Below are positions 9,381-18,019 of a stretch of 32,444 bases of DNA, piece by piece. A model generated the notes under the pieces. The model searched no databases. It saw only the letters and a program-made list of their open reading frames with translations, and was not told the origin of the DNA. The stretch is from DASRTE01 sp035316885. Lineage in GTDB: Bacteria > Actinomycetota > Actinomycetes > Jiangellales > Jiangellaceae. Every line of letters starts with the position of its first letter. Position 1 is the first letter of the stretch. The position numbers and the translations under genes are program-made. Where the stretch lies: NCBI GenBank assembly GCA_035316885.1, contig DATHII010000022.1, forward strand, positions 1 through 32,444. Reading direction: 5' to 3'.

Positions 9381-10640
9381 ATGTCGGAGACGCCGGGCTG
9401 GGAGCGACCCAGCGACTCCCCGGGGGCCGACGCCGACCCGCCGCCCTACCCGGGCTGGTCGACCAGGCAGCCGCCGGAGCCCGGCTGGACGGTGCCCGGG
9501 CAGCCTCCCGAACAAGAACAGCCGCCGGCAGGCGCAACTCCGCCGCCGTCCGGCTCCGGGTGGGTGCAGCAGCCCCCGCCCGTCGCACCAGGAGCCACCG
9601 GCTGGGGATGGGCACCGCCACCGACGGTCAAGCCCGGCGTGATCCCGCTGCGACCTCTGGGGGTCGGCGAGATCCTCGACGGCGCGGTCACCACGATCCG
9701 GCGCAATCCGGGACCGATGCTCGGCCTGTCGGCGATCGTCGCCGTACTGACCCAACTGCTCGGCCTGGGGGTCGGCTACCTGCTGCTCCGGGACCTGACC
9801 GCCCTTGACTCGCTGGGGGCGAATGCGAGCCCGGGCCAGGTCTTCGAGGCGGTCGCCGGACTGCTCGGGGCGTCGGTGATCGTGGTCGTCGTCACCTGGG
9901 TGGCGACGGTGCTGCTCACCGGCATCCTCACGGTCGTCGTCAGCCGCGCCGTTCTCGGCGAACGGCAGACGGCCGGGGCGGCGTGGCAGGCCGCCCGGCG
10001 GCGCCTGCCGCGGCTGTTGTTGCTCACGATCGTCTACAGCCTCATCTGGCTCGCACCGTTCCTGCTCGTGACGGCCTTCGCCGTTGCCCTCGGCGTGGCG
10101 GGCGCGGGCGGCGATGCCACCGCTGCCGTGGCCGCTCTGCTCGTGCTGGTCACGGCTCCGCTGGCGATCTGGCTGTACGTGCGGTATGCGCTCTCCGGCC
10201 CGGCCCTCATGCTGGAGTCGACCTCCCCCGGCCCCGGCGAGCCGTCCCGACCGGTAGGGGTGACCGGGGCACTACGCCGCTCGGCCGAGCTCGTGAGGGG
10301 GTCGTGGTGGCGGGTGTTCGGCATCCTGCTGCTGGTGCTGTTGATCGCCGTGATCATCTCCCAGGTCATCAGCGTCCCCTTCTCGCTGCCGCTGTTCGTG
10401 GTCGGTGACCAACCGTCGGACAGCGAGTTCCTCCTCACGCTCGTGATCTCCGCTCTCGGTGGCATCGTGGCCTCCACGATCACCGCACCGTTCACGGCTG
10501 CCGCCACAGTGCTTCTCTACGTCGACCGTCGTATCCGCCGCGAGGGGCTCGACATCGAGCTCGCCCGGGCCGCCGGGGTGACGATCCCCGGCCGCACGGA
10601 TGCGCGTCCACCGGCACCGCCCGCACCCGGCGCCCCGTGA
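9381..10640 (+). CDS. Proline-rich multi-pass membrane protein, GPDPase membrane-domain family
   Basis: A 419-residue integral membrane protein. Residues 1-86 are a cytoplasmic tail dominated by Pro, Gly, Gln and Trp. Residues from about 90 hold the conserved start IPLRPLGVGEILDGAVTTIR and then around six hydrophobic helices (first near 113-136). This matches the glycerophosphoryl diester phosphodiesterase membrane-domain family (PF10110-like). These proteins have only the membrane part, so no phosphodiesterase activity should be assumed. The gene opens a tightly packed operon: its stop overlaps the next start by 4 nt. It probably corresponds to the first gene of the mycobacterial moxR2 cluster. 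Confidence 0.8.
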   Translation: MSETPGWERPSDSPGADADPPPYPGWSTRQPPEPGWTVPGQPPEQEQPPAGATPPPSGSGWVQQPPPVAPGATGWGWAPPPTVKPGVIPLRPLGVGEILDGAVTTIRRNPGPMLGLSAIVAVLTQLLGLGVGYLLLRDLTALDSLGANASPGQVFEAVAGLLGASVIVVVVTWVATVLLTGILTVVVSRAVLGERQTAGAAWQAARRRLPRLLLLTIVYSLIWLAPFLLVTAFAVALGVAGAGGDATAAVAALLVLVTAPLAIWLYVRYALSGPALMLESTSPGPGEPSRPVGVTGALRRSAELVRGSWWRVFGILLLVLLIAVIISQVISVPFSLPLFVVGDQPSDSEFLLTLVISALGGIVASTITAPFTAAATVLLYVDRRIRREGLDIELARAAGVTIPGRTDARPPAPPAPGAP

Positions 10641-11332
10641 CACCAGGGCTCGTCTCCGCGGCCCTGACTGCACCGGCCCGGTGGGCGGCCGGTGTACCTG
10701 TCGACCTCGGGCGCGACGAGGCGCGTGAGCGTGCCCGTCTCGAGCTGGCCGACCCTGTCTACGATGCCGAGCCCCCACTGATCCAGCGTGTGGTCGAATG
10801 GGTGCTCGAACGCATCAACGAACTGTTCTCCCGCACGGCAGGTGCGCTCTCCGGACCGGTCGGGCTGGCCGTTCTGCTCGGGCTGCTGGTGCTGGTCGCT
10901 GTGATCGTCCTCCGCCGGGTCGGCCCGCTGGCCCGCCGGGCGCCTACGGCCGAGGCGCTGTTCTCCACCGGGCGGCGAAGCGCAGCGGAGTATCGCGCCG
11001 ACGCCGACGCCGCAGCAGCGCGCGGTGACTGGCGAGCCGCCGTGGTCGGGCGCTACCGCGCCGTCATCGCCGGGCTCGAGGAACGCGGCGTGCTCGACCC
11101 GAGGGCCGGCCGGACAGCCGACGAGGCGGCCGCCGACGCGGGCGCTGCGCTGCCTCCGGTCGCCACCGACCTCGCGGCGGGTGCGCGCCTGTTCGACCGT
11201 GTGCACTACGGGGACCGGTCGGCGTCGGCCGCCGACGACGGCGCGCTGCGGCGCCTCGACGACGCCACGCGGGCCGCTCGGCCCAGCCGCTCCCCCGCAC
11301 CCGTCGGGGGAGCTCCGGCGGTGCCGTCGTGA
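10637..11332 (+). CDS. DUF4129 domain membrane protein
   Basis: A 231-residue protein with one clear transmembrane helix (about 75-94, PVGLAVLLGLLVLVAVIVLR). A short N-terminal segment precedes it, containing the conserved pattern ELADPVYDAEPPLIQRVVEW. A C-terminal cytoplasmic helical domain of about 120 residues carries GDWRAAVVGRYRAVIAGLEE, the core of DUF4129. The function is unknown; the family is found with MoxR ATPases and DUF58 proteins. The GTG start overlaps the preceding stop (GTGA) and its own stop overlaps the next GTG in the same way, so it is translationally coupled on both sides. Confidence 0.85.
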   Translation: MTPGLVSAALTAPARWAAGVPVDLGRDEARERARLELADPVYDAEPPLIQRVVEWVLERINELFSRTAGALSGPVGLAVLLGLLVLVAVIVLRRVGPLARRAPTAEALFSTGRRSAAEYRADADAAAARGDWRAAVVGRYRAVIAGLEERGVLDPRAGRTADEAAADAGAALPPVATDLAAGARLFDRVHYGDRSASAADDGALRRLDDATRAARPSRSPAPVGGAPAVPS

Positions 11333-12518
11333 CCATAGCGCCGGCAGCGACGTCCGCACCGGTCGACTCGGCTGCGTCCGGGCCCACGTCGGAGCTGACC
11401 GAGCCACGGCTGACGGACCGCTGGAGGCGATGGCGGCGGGTGGTGCTCGTCGTCGGCATCGTGCTTGTCACGGCGATCCTGCTCGGGGTGGTCGCGAGCC
11501 AGAACCGCCGCGGCTTTCTCGACCCGGCCGGCGTCGACCCCGCCGGGGCCCGGGCGGTGGTCCGGCTGCTCGAGGCCGAGGGGGTGGCTGTCGAGGACGT
11601 GCGCACGCTCGATGACGCGACTGCGGCCGCCGGGCCGGGAACCACGCTGATCGTCACGATCCCCGACCTCGTCCTTCCCGAGCAGGCCGGCCGCCTCACC
11701 GGAACCGGCGCCGACATCGTGCTCGTCGCTCCGGCCGACGTGGTCTCGGCGTACGACGACGACATCGCCCTCGACTCCCGCGCAATCCCCGAGGTGGTCG
11801 GTCCGGACTGCGATCTGGACGAGGCGGCGCGTGCGGGCGAGGCCCTGGTAGGGGGCGCTTACTACGACGCCACGGAACGGGCGCAGTCGTGCTACCCGGA
11901 CGGCGGCACCGGCTCCCTCGTCGTCACCACTCTGTCCGACGACGCACGGCTGGTCGTGCTCGGTAATGCCGACCCGTTGACCAACCGGCACCTCGACGAG
12001 GACGGCAACGCGTCGCTCGTGCTCGGCCTGCTCGGCGAGAACCCACGGCTGATCTGGTACCGGCCGACCCTCGAAGCCACCCCCGGGGGTGCGGGCGCCC
12101 CGATTACAGACCTGCTGCCCGACTGGGTGGTGCCCGCCGCCTGGCAACTGGGGATCGCTGTGGTGTTGGCCGCGGCATGGCGGGCCCGCCGGCTCGGCCC
12201 GATCGTGACCGAACCGCTCCCGGTCGTGGTACGCGCAGCCGAGGCCACCGAGGGACGCGCCCGCCTCTACCGCCGTGGTCGGGCTCGCGACCACGCCGCC
12301 ACAACTCTGCGCGACGCGACGCTGAGGCGCCTGCGCCGCCGCCTGGGCCTGCCACCCGACGCCGGACCGGCCGTGGTCACCGACGTGGCGGCGGCACGCA
12401 CCGGACGGCAGGCGTCCGAGGTGGGAGCGATCCTGGCCGGCCCCGCCCCAGCGGACGACGCGGCGCTGGTCCGCCTCGCCGACACACTCGATGCCCTCGA
12501 GCAGGAGGTACTCACGCC

Positions 12519-12522
<4 letters not shown>
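11329..12522 (+). CDS. DUF4350 domain membrane protein
   Basis: A 397-residue protein with a transmembrane helix at about 38-56. An exported or exposed domain follows, starting RRGFLDPAGVDPAGARAVVR and containing a GATase-like fold region (TTLIVTIPDLVLPEQAGRL, LVVLGNADPLTN). A second helix lies near 265-285, followed by a basic C-terminal tail. This is the DUF4350 pattern. Members accompany MoxR and DUF58 genes and their biochemical role is unknown. The gene overlaps its neighbours by 4 nt at both ends (GTGA upstream, ATGA downstream) and contains AGGAGG near its 3' end, serving the next gene. Confidence 0.85.
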
Positions 12523-13499
<977 letters not shown>

Positions 13500-13512
13500 C
13501 GGAGGTCGCCCG

Positions 13513-14805
13513 ATGGTCCTGACCGGACGGACAGCGTTGCTCGCCGCGCTCGGCGCGGGGGTCGTCGGGCTGGCGGCGCCGTCGGCGACCGGCGTGGTCG
13601 TGGTCACGACGTTCGTCCTGGCTCTGGCCGCGCTTGACGCGGCGCTCGCCGGACCCGTCCGCCCGCTGCGACTCTCCCGCACCGGCGACCGCAGCGTCCG
13701 GCTCGGGGAGGCGGCACAGGTCGTTCTGACCGTGTCGAACGACGGGCGACGAGTCCGCGGCGTCGTTCGGGACGGCTGGCCGCCGTCGGCCGGCGCGACC
13801 GGTGAACGCGCGACCGTGGACGTCGGACCGGGCGAGCGGCAGCTGGTCGAGGTGTCCCTACGGCCCACCCGCCGCGGCGACCGGTCCGCCGACCTGGTCA
13901 CGGTCCGCAGCATCGGTCCGCTCGGGCTGGCCGGTCGGCAGCTCTCGCGGTCCGTTCCCTGGACGCTGCGCGTGCTGCCGCCGTTCCGGTCGCGTCGTCA
14001 CCTACCCTCGCGGCTGGCCCGGTTGCGTGAGCTGGACGGCCGGTCAGCGGTGCGCGTCCGCGGCGCCGGCACCGAGTTCGACTCGCTGCGCGAGTACGTC
14101 GTCGGGGACGACACCCGCTCGATCGACTGGCGCGCGACGGCGCGGGGCGGCGGCGTCGTGGTACGAACCTGGCGACCGGAGCGCGACCGGCACGTGCTGA
14201 TCGTGCTCGACACCGGCCGGACGTCGGCCGGGCGAGTGGGAGACGCGCCCCGGCTCGACGCGGCCATGGACGCCGCCCTGCTACTGGCGGCGCTGGCGAC
14301 CCGCGCCGGGGACCGCGTCGACCTGCTCGCCTTCGACCGCCGACCCCGAGCCAGCGTCGAGCGGTCGTCGCCGACCGAGATCCTGCCTCGGCTCGTCGAT
14401 GCCATGGCGCGTCTCGAGCCCGAACTGCTGGAGACCGACTTCCGTGGCCTCGCCGTCGAGGTTCTGCGCCGGGCCGGGCGTCACTCACTGGTGGTCCTGG
14501 TCACCGGCTTGGACGCGGACCCAGTCGAGGAAGGGTTGCTCCCCATTCTCGGCCGGCTCACCCATCGGCACACGGTGCTGATCGCGGCCGTCGCCGACCC
14601 GAGGATCGCGCAGATGGCCGCCGCCCGTGGCGACACCGAGGCCGTGTACGGCGCCGCCGCCGCCGAGCGCGACCGGGCCGGGCGGGTCCGCGTCTCCCGC
14701 CTGCTCGAACGCCACGGCGCCCACGTCGTGGACGCGCCGCCGGAGGAGCTCGCGCCTGCCGTGGCCGATGCCTACCTCGCGCTCAAGGCCGCCGGCCGCC
14801 TCTGA
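13513..14805 (+). CDS. DUF58 domain protein (vWA-like partner of MoxR)
   Basis: A 430-residue protein with two N-terminal hydrophobic stretches (about 5-25 and 28-50). A beta-rich region follows, then the DUF58 signature GTEFDSLREYVVGDDTRSID and WRATARGG near 190-220. A vWA-like fold then begins HVLIVLDTGRTSAGR. Proteins of this family are encoded next to MoxR ATPases and are presumed clients or partners in envelope maintenance. The ATG at 13513 follows GGAGG by 7 nt. The gene is the last plus-strand member of the operon; the inverted-repeat cassette begins 13 nt after its stop. Confidence 0.93.
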   Translation: MVLTGRTALLAALGAGVVGLAAPSATGVVVVTTFVLALAALDAALAGPVRPLRLSRTGDRSVRLGEAAQVVLTVSNDGRRVRGVVRDGWPPSAGATGERATVDVGPGERQLVEVSLRPTRRGDRSADLVTVRSIGPLGLAGRQLSRSVPWTLRVLPPFRSRRHLPSRLARLRELDGRSAVRVRGAGTEFDSLREYVVGDDTRSIDWRATARGGGVVVRTWRPERDRHVLIVLDTGRTSAGRVGDAPRLDAAMDAALLLAALATRAGDRVDLLAFDRRPRASVERSSPTEILPRLVDAMARLEPELLETDFRGLAVEVLRRAGRHSLVVLVTGLDADPVEEGLLPILGRLTHRHTVLIAAVADPRIAQMAAARGDTEAVYGAAAAERDRAGRVRVSRLLERHGAHVVDAPPEELAPAVADAYLALKAAGRL

Positions 14806-14818
14806 CCGCGGGCAGCCC

Positions 14819-14899
14819 GTCGGTTGATCACGTTCACCACCTTGGACGACGGTTCACCAGGTTCCCGAACCTGGTGAACCGTCCACGCGCCTGGTGAAG
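14819..14899 (+). repeat. Left terminal inverted repeat of the cassette
   Basis: This 81-base arm begins GTCGGTTGATCACGTTCACC and ends CCTGGTGAAG. It is inverted relative to 16020-16100. Mismatches are at arm positions 24, 28, 29, 40, 44, 48 and 66-71. It contains four copies of the heptamer TTCACCA or its complement and a perfect internal hairpin. Confidence 0.85.
14848..14883. repeat. Perfect 17-bp palindrome in the left terminal repeat
   Basis: The arm GACGGTTCACCAGGTTC (14848-14864) is followed by two bases and its exact reverse complement (14867-14883). As RNA it would be a strong hairpin 43 nt past the DUF58 stop. There is no T-run after it, so it is not a classical intrinsic terminator, although it may still stop transcription. 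Confidence 0.8.
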
Positions 14900-15006
14900 C
14901 TCGCCCGGTTCGGCCTCTACACAACGCGAGGGGCGGCGGTCGACATATCCACCGCTGCGGCCAGCGGCGTGGCGGATGCCCCTGCGCCCCGACAACCCTG
15001 CGAACC

Positions 15007-15969
15007 ATGGACGACGCCTTCGCTGCAATCGCCGCCCGGCAGGGTGGCGTGGTCATGCGGTCGCAGGCACTGGCCGCTGGATACACCGAGGCCGAGATCA
15101 GCCGCCGGCTGCGCCGGAAGCAATGGGTGGCGATCCGCCGGGGCGCGTATGTGGACCGTGCGGTCTTCGACGCGATGAGCCGCGAGCAACGCCATCTGGC
15201 AATGATCCATGCGGTCGTGCGGAGCCTCGACAAGCCGGCTGTGGTCAGTCACAACTCGGCCGTCGTTCTCCGCGGGCTGCCGGCGTGGGGCCTCGACCTG
15301 TCACTCGTCCACGTGTCCCGCGGTGACCTGCACTCCCCGAGGATCGAGGCCGGTGTGCACCACCACGCCGGCGAACTCAGGGACGACGACATGGAGCGAG
15401 TCGACGGGATCTGGGTGACGTCGCCTGCAAGGACGGCGATCGACACGGCTCGGATCAACGCGTTCGAGGCGGCGGTCGTCGTCACCGACGCCATCCTCCA
15501 TCGAGGGCGCGTCGACAAGGGCGCCATCCTCGACCGCCTCGACTCCATGCGCGACTGGCCGGGCACCTGCAACTCAGGGCGGGTCGTCGAGTTCGCCGAC
15601 GGCCGTTCGGAGAGCGTGGGAGAGTCGCGCAGCCGCGTCACCTTCGACATGATCGGCCTCCCGCGGCCCGACCTCCAGCGTGTGATCACAGCACCGGACG
15701 GGGAGATCATCGGCCGGTCCGACTTCTTCTTCGACGACTTCGACACCGTCGGTGAGTTCGACGGTCGGCTCAAGTACGGCCGGTTGCTCAAACCCGGTCA
15801 AGATCCGGGAGAGGTCGTCTGGCGAGAGAAGTTGCGCGAGGACCGGATGCGCGACCTCGGTTTCGAGGTGGTTCGGATCGTCTGGTTCGACTTTGCCAAC
15901 CGGCCCGCGCTGGCCGAGCGGTTCCGCGCCGCATTCGCCAGGGCACGTCGGCGCCGGGGTGGCAGATAG
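15007..15969 (+). CDS. AbiEi-antitoxin-like N-terminal domain with DUF559-type nuclease-fold C-terminus
   Basis: A 320-residue protein. Residues about 5-50 form the small winged-helix domain typical of AbiEi-type antitoxins (RQGGVVMRSQALAAGYTEAE, then RRGAYV). The middle has SHNSAVVLRGLP and TSPARTAIDTAR. The C-terminal part resembles DUF559/PD-(D/E)XK-like domains: SVGESRSR (Glu206), RSDFFFDD (Asp239), GEFDGRLKYGR (Glu250, Asp252, Lys256). It ends with REDRMRDLGFEVVRIVWFDF. Such stand-alone genes are common and multicopy in actinobacteria, with unknown function. No AbiEii-type toxin gene is adjacent, so a toxin-antitoxin role is not supported here. No clear ribosome site precedes the ATG. 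The gene lies alone between long inverted repeats. Confidence 0.8.
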   Translation: MDDAFAAIAARQGGVVMRSQALAAGYTEAEISRRLRRKQWVAIRRGAYVDRAVFDAMSREQRHLAMIHAVVRSLDKPAVVSHNSAVVLRGLPAWGLDLSLVHVSRGDLHSPRIEAGVHHHAGELRDDDMERVDGIWVTSPARTAIDTARINAFEAAVVVTDAILHRGRVDKGAILDRLDSMRDWPGTCNSGRVVEFADGRSESVGESRSRVTFDMIGLPRPDLQRVITAPDGEIIGRSDFFFDDFDTVGEFDGRLKYGRLLKPGQDPGEVVWREKLREDRMRDLGFEVVRIVWFDFANRPALAERFRAAFARARRRRGGR

Positions 15970-16019
15970 CCGGTTTTCACGGCCGCGATCGCAGGCGAGC
16001 CACGTCCGAGCGCGGCCTA

Positions 16020-16100
16020 CTTCACCAGGGTTCACGACGGTTCACCAGGTTCCGGAGCCTAGTGAACCGTCAACCAGGGTGGTGAACGTGATCAACCGAC
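16020..16100 (-). repeat. Right terminal inverted repeat of the cassette
   Basis: Read on the minus strand from 16100, this arm begins GTCGGTTGATCACGTTCACC and ends CCTGGTGAAG. It matches the left arm at 69 of 81 positions without gaps. Its outer end is 31 bases from the SpoIIM stop codon. Confidence 0.85.
16036..16071. repeat. Imperfect 18-bp palindrome in the right terminal repeat
   Basis: The arms 16036-16053 and 16054-16071 pair at 16 of 18 positions around the centre TTCC/GGAG. It corresponds to the left palindrome and lies 66 nt past the stop of the AbiEi-like gene, between two convergent genes, so a two-way terminator role is also possible. Confidence 0.7.
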
Positions 16101-16106
16101 AGGGGA

Positions 16107-16140
16107 GCGTCAGGCGGCGTCCGAAGGGGCGTCAGGCGGC
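16107..16140. repeat. Short direct repeat spanning the SpoIIM stop codon
   Basis: GCGTCAGGCGGC occurs at 16107-16118 and again at 16129-16140, offset 22 bases. The second copy contains the SpoIIM stop (TCA on the plus strand, 16132-16134). It lies immediately outside the right end of the cassette. It may be a small tandem duplication; its relation to the cassette is unknown. Confidence 0.5.
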
Positions 16141-17133
16141 CGTGGGGAGAGCGTCGCCGCGGTCGGTGGCGCCGATGTCGCCGGTCTCGCCGGCGAGGGC
16201 TGCCCGCCGTCCGTACGTCCACACATAGGCGAGGAAGGCCACCAGGGCCAGGACGCCGATGGCGATTCGCGCCCAGGTGGGCAGTCCGGACGGCGTGACG
16301 AAAGCCTCGATCACTCCCGAGACCAGCAGCACTCCGGTCAGACCGATCGCCATGCCGACGGCCGCCCGCCCCTGCTCGGCCAGCGCGTCCGCCCGCGGTC
16401 GTGGGCCGGGGTCGATCACCGTCCAGCCCAGACGGAGCCCGGTCCCGGCGGCGATGAACACCGCCGTCAGCTCCAGCAGACCGTGCGGCGTGATCAGGCC
16501 GAAGAAGATGTCCAGCCGACCGTGGGCCGCCATCAGCCCGGCTGGCACAGCCACGTTCACGACGTTGATCAGCAGGATGAAGATCACCGGCAGGCCGAGG
16601 AAGACGCCGAGGACGAGAGCACCTGCCGCGACCCACGCGTTGTTGGTCCACACGTGGGCGGCGAAGGAGCCCGCCGGGTTCGCCGAGTAGTAGTCCTCGA
16701 AGTCCTGCTCGACGAGCTGGCGGATCTCCTCGGGAGCACCGATGCTCGCCTGGACCGAGGGAGTGACGGCGACCCACCAGCCCAGCAGCGTCGAGACCGC
16801 CACGAACGCCAGAGCCGTGGGCACCCACCATCGCCGCGATCGATACGCCGCGGCAGGGAATCCCTGCGTGACGAAGCGGACGACATCGCCCCATCCCGGA
16901 TCGGGAGAACCAGCGATCGCGGTACGCGCCCGTGCCACGAGGCCCGACAGCCGGGCCAGCACGGCGGCGTCGGGTGCCGACGACCGAACCGTCGACAGGT
17001 GCGTCGACGCGCGTCGGTAGAGCGTGACCAGCTCGTCGGCCTCCGGCCCGGACAACCCGCCGCGGCGGCGTGACAGCGCGTCCAGGCGCTCCCACTCGGC
17101 CTGGTGGGCGGCCACGAAGGCGTCCAGGTCCAC
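16132..17133 (-). CDS. SpoIIM family multi-pass membrane protein
   Basis: A 333-residue protein of the stage II sporulation protein M family. An N-terminal soluble region of about 100 residues begins VDLDAFVAAHQAEWERLDAL. Several membrane helices follow (around 110-130, 170-195, 215-240, 270-295 and 300-320). The family motif region contains FAAHVWTNNAWVAAGALVLG and FFGLITPHGLLELTAVFIAA. In organisms that do not form endospores these proteins accompany MoxR/DUF58 and RDD genes, and their role is unknown. The GTG at 17133 is chosen because it starts the conserved N-terminus; upstream sequence belongs to the divergent RDD gene. A TAGTCT sequence 7 nt upstream suggests a leaderless message. Confidence 0.9.
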   Translation of the reverse strand: MDLDAFVAAHQAEWERLDALSRRRGGLSGPEADELVTLYRRASTHLSTVRSSAPDAAVLARLSGLVARARTAIAGSPDPGWGDVVRFVTQGFPAAAYRSRRWWVPTALAFVAVSTLLGWWVAVTPSVQASIGAPEEIRQLVEQDFEDYYSANPAGSFAAHVWTNNAWVAAGALVLGVFLGLPVIFILLINVVNVAVPAGLMAAHGRLDIFFGLITPHGLLELTAVFIAAGTGLRLGWTVIDPGPRPRADALAEQGRAAVGMAIGLTGVLLVSGVIEAFVTPSGLPTWARIAIGVLALVAFLAYVWTYGRRAALAGETGDIGATDRGDALPTAA

Positions 17134-17152
17134 GGCTGGCAGACTAACCAGC
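17134..17152. promoter_or_regulatory. 19-bp divergent gap with overlapping -10-like elements
   Basis: Only 19 bases separate the SpoIIM GTG (minus) from the RDD GTG (plus). On the minus strand TAGTCT (17146-17141) ends 7 nt before SpoIIM. On the plus strand CAGACT (17140-17145) ends 7 nt before RDD. The two elements share almost the same bases. Both messages would be leaderless. The -35 regions would lie inside the opposite gene. Confidence 0.5.
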
Positions 17153-18016
17153 GTGAGCGACCTGGTGACCGGCGAGGCCGTTCCGCTCGAGCTGCGCTTG
17201 GCGAAGCTGCCGTCGCGGGCACTCGGCATCATTCTCGACCTGACGCTGCTCGTCGCCGTTGCCATTCCGCTGGGCATCGCCATCTCCGCGGTGGTCTCGA
17301 CGGTCGATGCCGCGCTCGGGGCAGCGATCACCCTGGTCGGGTTCGTGGCGCTGTTCGTGGGGGTGCCGGTCCTGGTCGAGACCCTCACGCGCGGACGATC
17401 CCTCGGCAAGCTGGCCCTCGGTCTACGGGTCGTCCGCGACGATGGTGGCCCAGTCCGGTTCCGGCACGCTCTCACCCGCGCGCTGGCCGGGGTCTTCGTC
17501 GACTTCCTGCTCACCTCGGGCGCCGGCGCGGTGATCTGCTCGCTGCTCAACGAACGCGGCAAGCGTGTGGGCGACATCCTGGCCGGCACCGTCGTGGTCC
17601 GGGAGCGGGTGCCGATCACCGCCGCGCCGCTTCCGGCGATCCCGCCGCCCTTGGCGGCATGGGCGACGACACTCGAACTGTCGCGCCTGCCCGCCGACGT
17701 CGCACTCGCAGCCCGCGGCTACCTCACCCGCTACCACGAGCTCTCGCCGGCGGTGCGCGATCGGATGGGAGGTCAGCTCGCGACCGAGATCTCGAAGACC
17801 GTCACCCCTCCGGCACCTCCGGGCACACCGGCGTGGGCCTACCTCACCGCCGTGTTGGGCGAGCGCAACCGGCGCGAGTCGCAGCGGTTCACCGAGGCCG
17901 CACGCGCCGGCACGGACACCGTGCCGGCGCCGCCTCCGGCCGGGCCCACCTCACTGCCAGCGGGCTCGCCGGAGGCCCAGAACGCGGCACCAGGGGGCTT
18001 CACCCCTCCCGCGTGA
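17153..18016 (+). CDS. RDD family membrane protein
   Basis: A 287-residue protein. The N-terminal half has the RDD domain: RALGIILDLTLLVAVAIPLG as the first helix with the conserved Arg and Asp. A second helix lies near 45-80, with RGRSLGKLALGLRVV between helices, and the third region has RALAGVFVDFLLTSGAGAV. The conserved tail GKRVGDILAGTVVVRE follows. The C-terminal 120 residues are soluble and end in a Pro/Ala-rich tail. RDD proteins are often tied to ion or osmotic homeostasis, but here the context is the MoxR/DUF58/SpoIIM cluster. The stop lies 3 nt from the convergent ahcY stop. Confidence 0.9.
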   Translation: MSDLVTGEAVPLELRLAKLPSRALGIILDLTLLVAVAIPLGIAISAVVSTVDAALGAAITLVGFVALFVGVPVLVETLTRGRSLGKLALGLRVVRDDGGPVRFRHALTRALAGVFVDFLLTSGAGAVICSLLNERGKRVGDILAGTVVVRERVPITAAPLPAIPPPLAAWATTLELSRLPADVALAARGYLTRYHELSPAVRDRMGGQLATEISKTVTPPAPPGTPAWAYLTAVLGERNRRESQRFTEAARAGTDTVPAPPPAGPTSLPAGSPEAQNAAPGGFTPPA

Positions 18017-18019
18017 ACG

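Larger units (their letters stand above)
14819..16100. mobile_element. Putative single-gene cassette bounded by 81-bp terminal inverted repeats
   Basis: A 1282-bp unit bounded by ungapped 81-bp inverted repeats (14819-14899 and 16020-16100) that match at 69 of 81 positions. The outer 23 bases are identical. It encloses one gene (15007-15969) and no transposase. It sits between DUF58 and SpoIIM, which are neighbours in the related mycobacterial moxR2 cluster. Without it their convergent stops would be only 44 nt apart. No target-site duplication is evident next to the ends. A non-autonomous mobile cassette is the best reading; a shared pair of terminator or regulator sites is the main alternative. 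Confidence 0.55.

Noticed and set aside
14805..16110. Target-site duplication flanking the cassette
   Set aside because: The bases next to the two ends (GGCAGCCC and AGGGGAGC) do not repeat each other.
14806..16131. Toxin-antitoxin operon of the AbiE type
   Set aside because: Only the AbiEi-like domain is present. No nucleotidyltransferase toxin gene lies on either side, and the C-terminus is nuclease-like.
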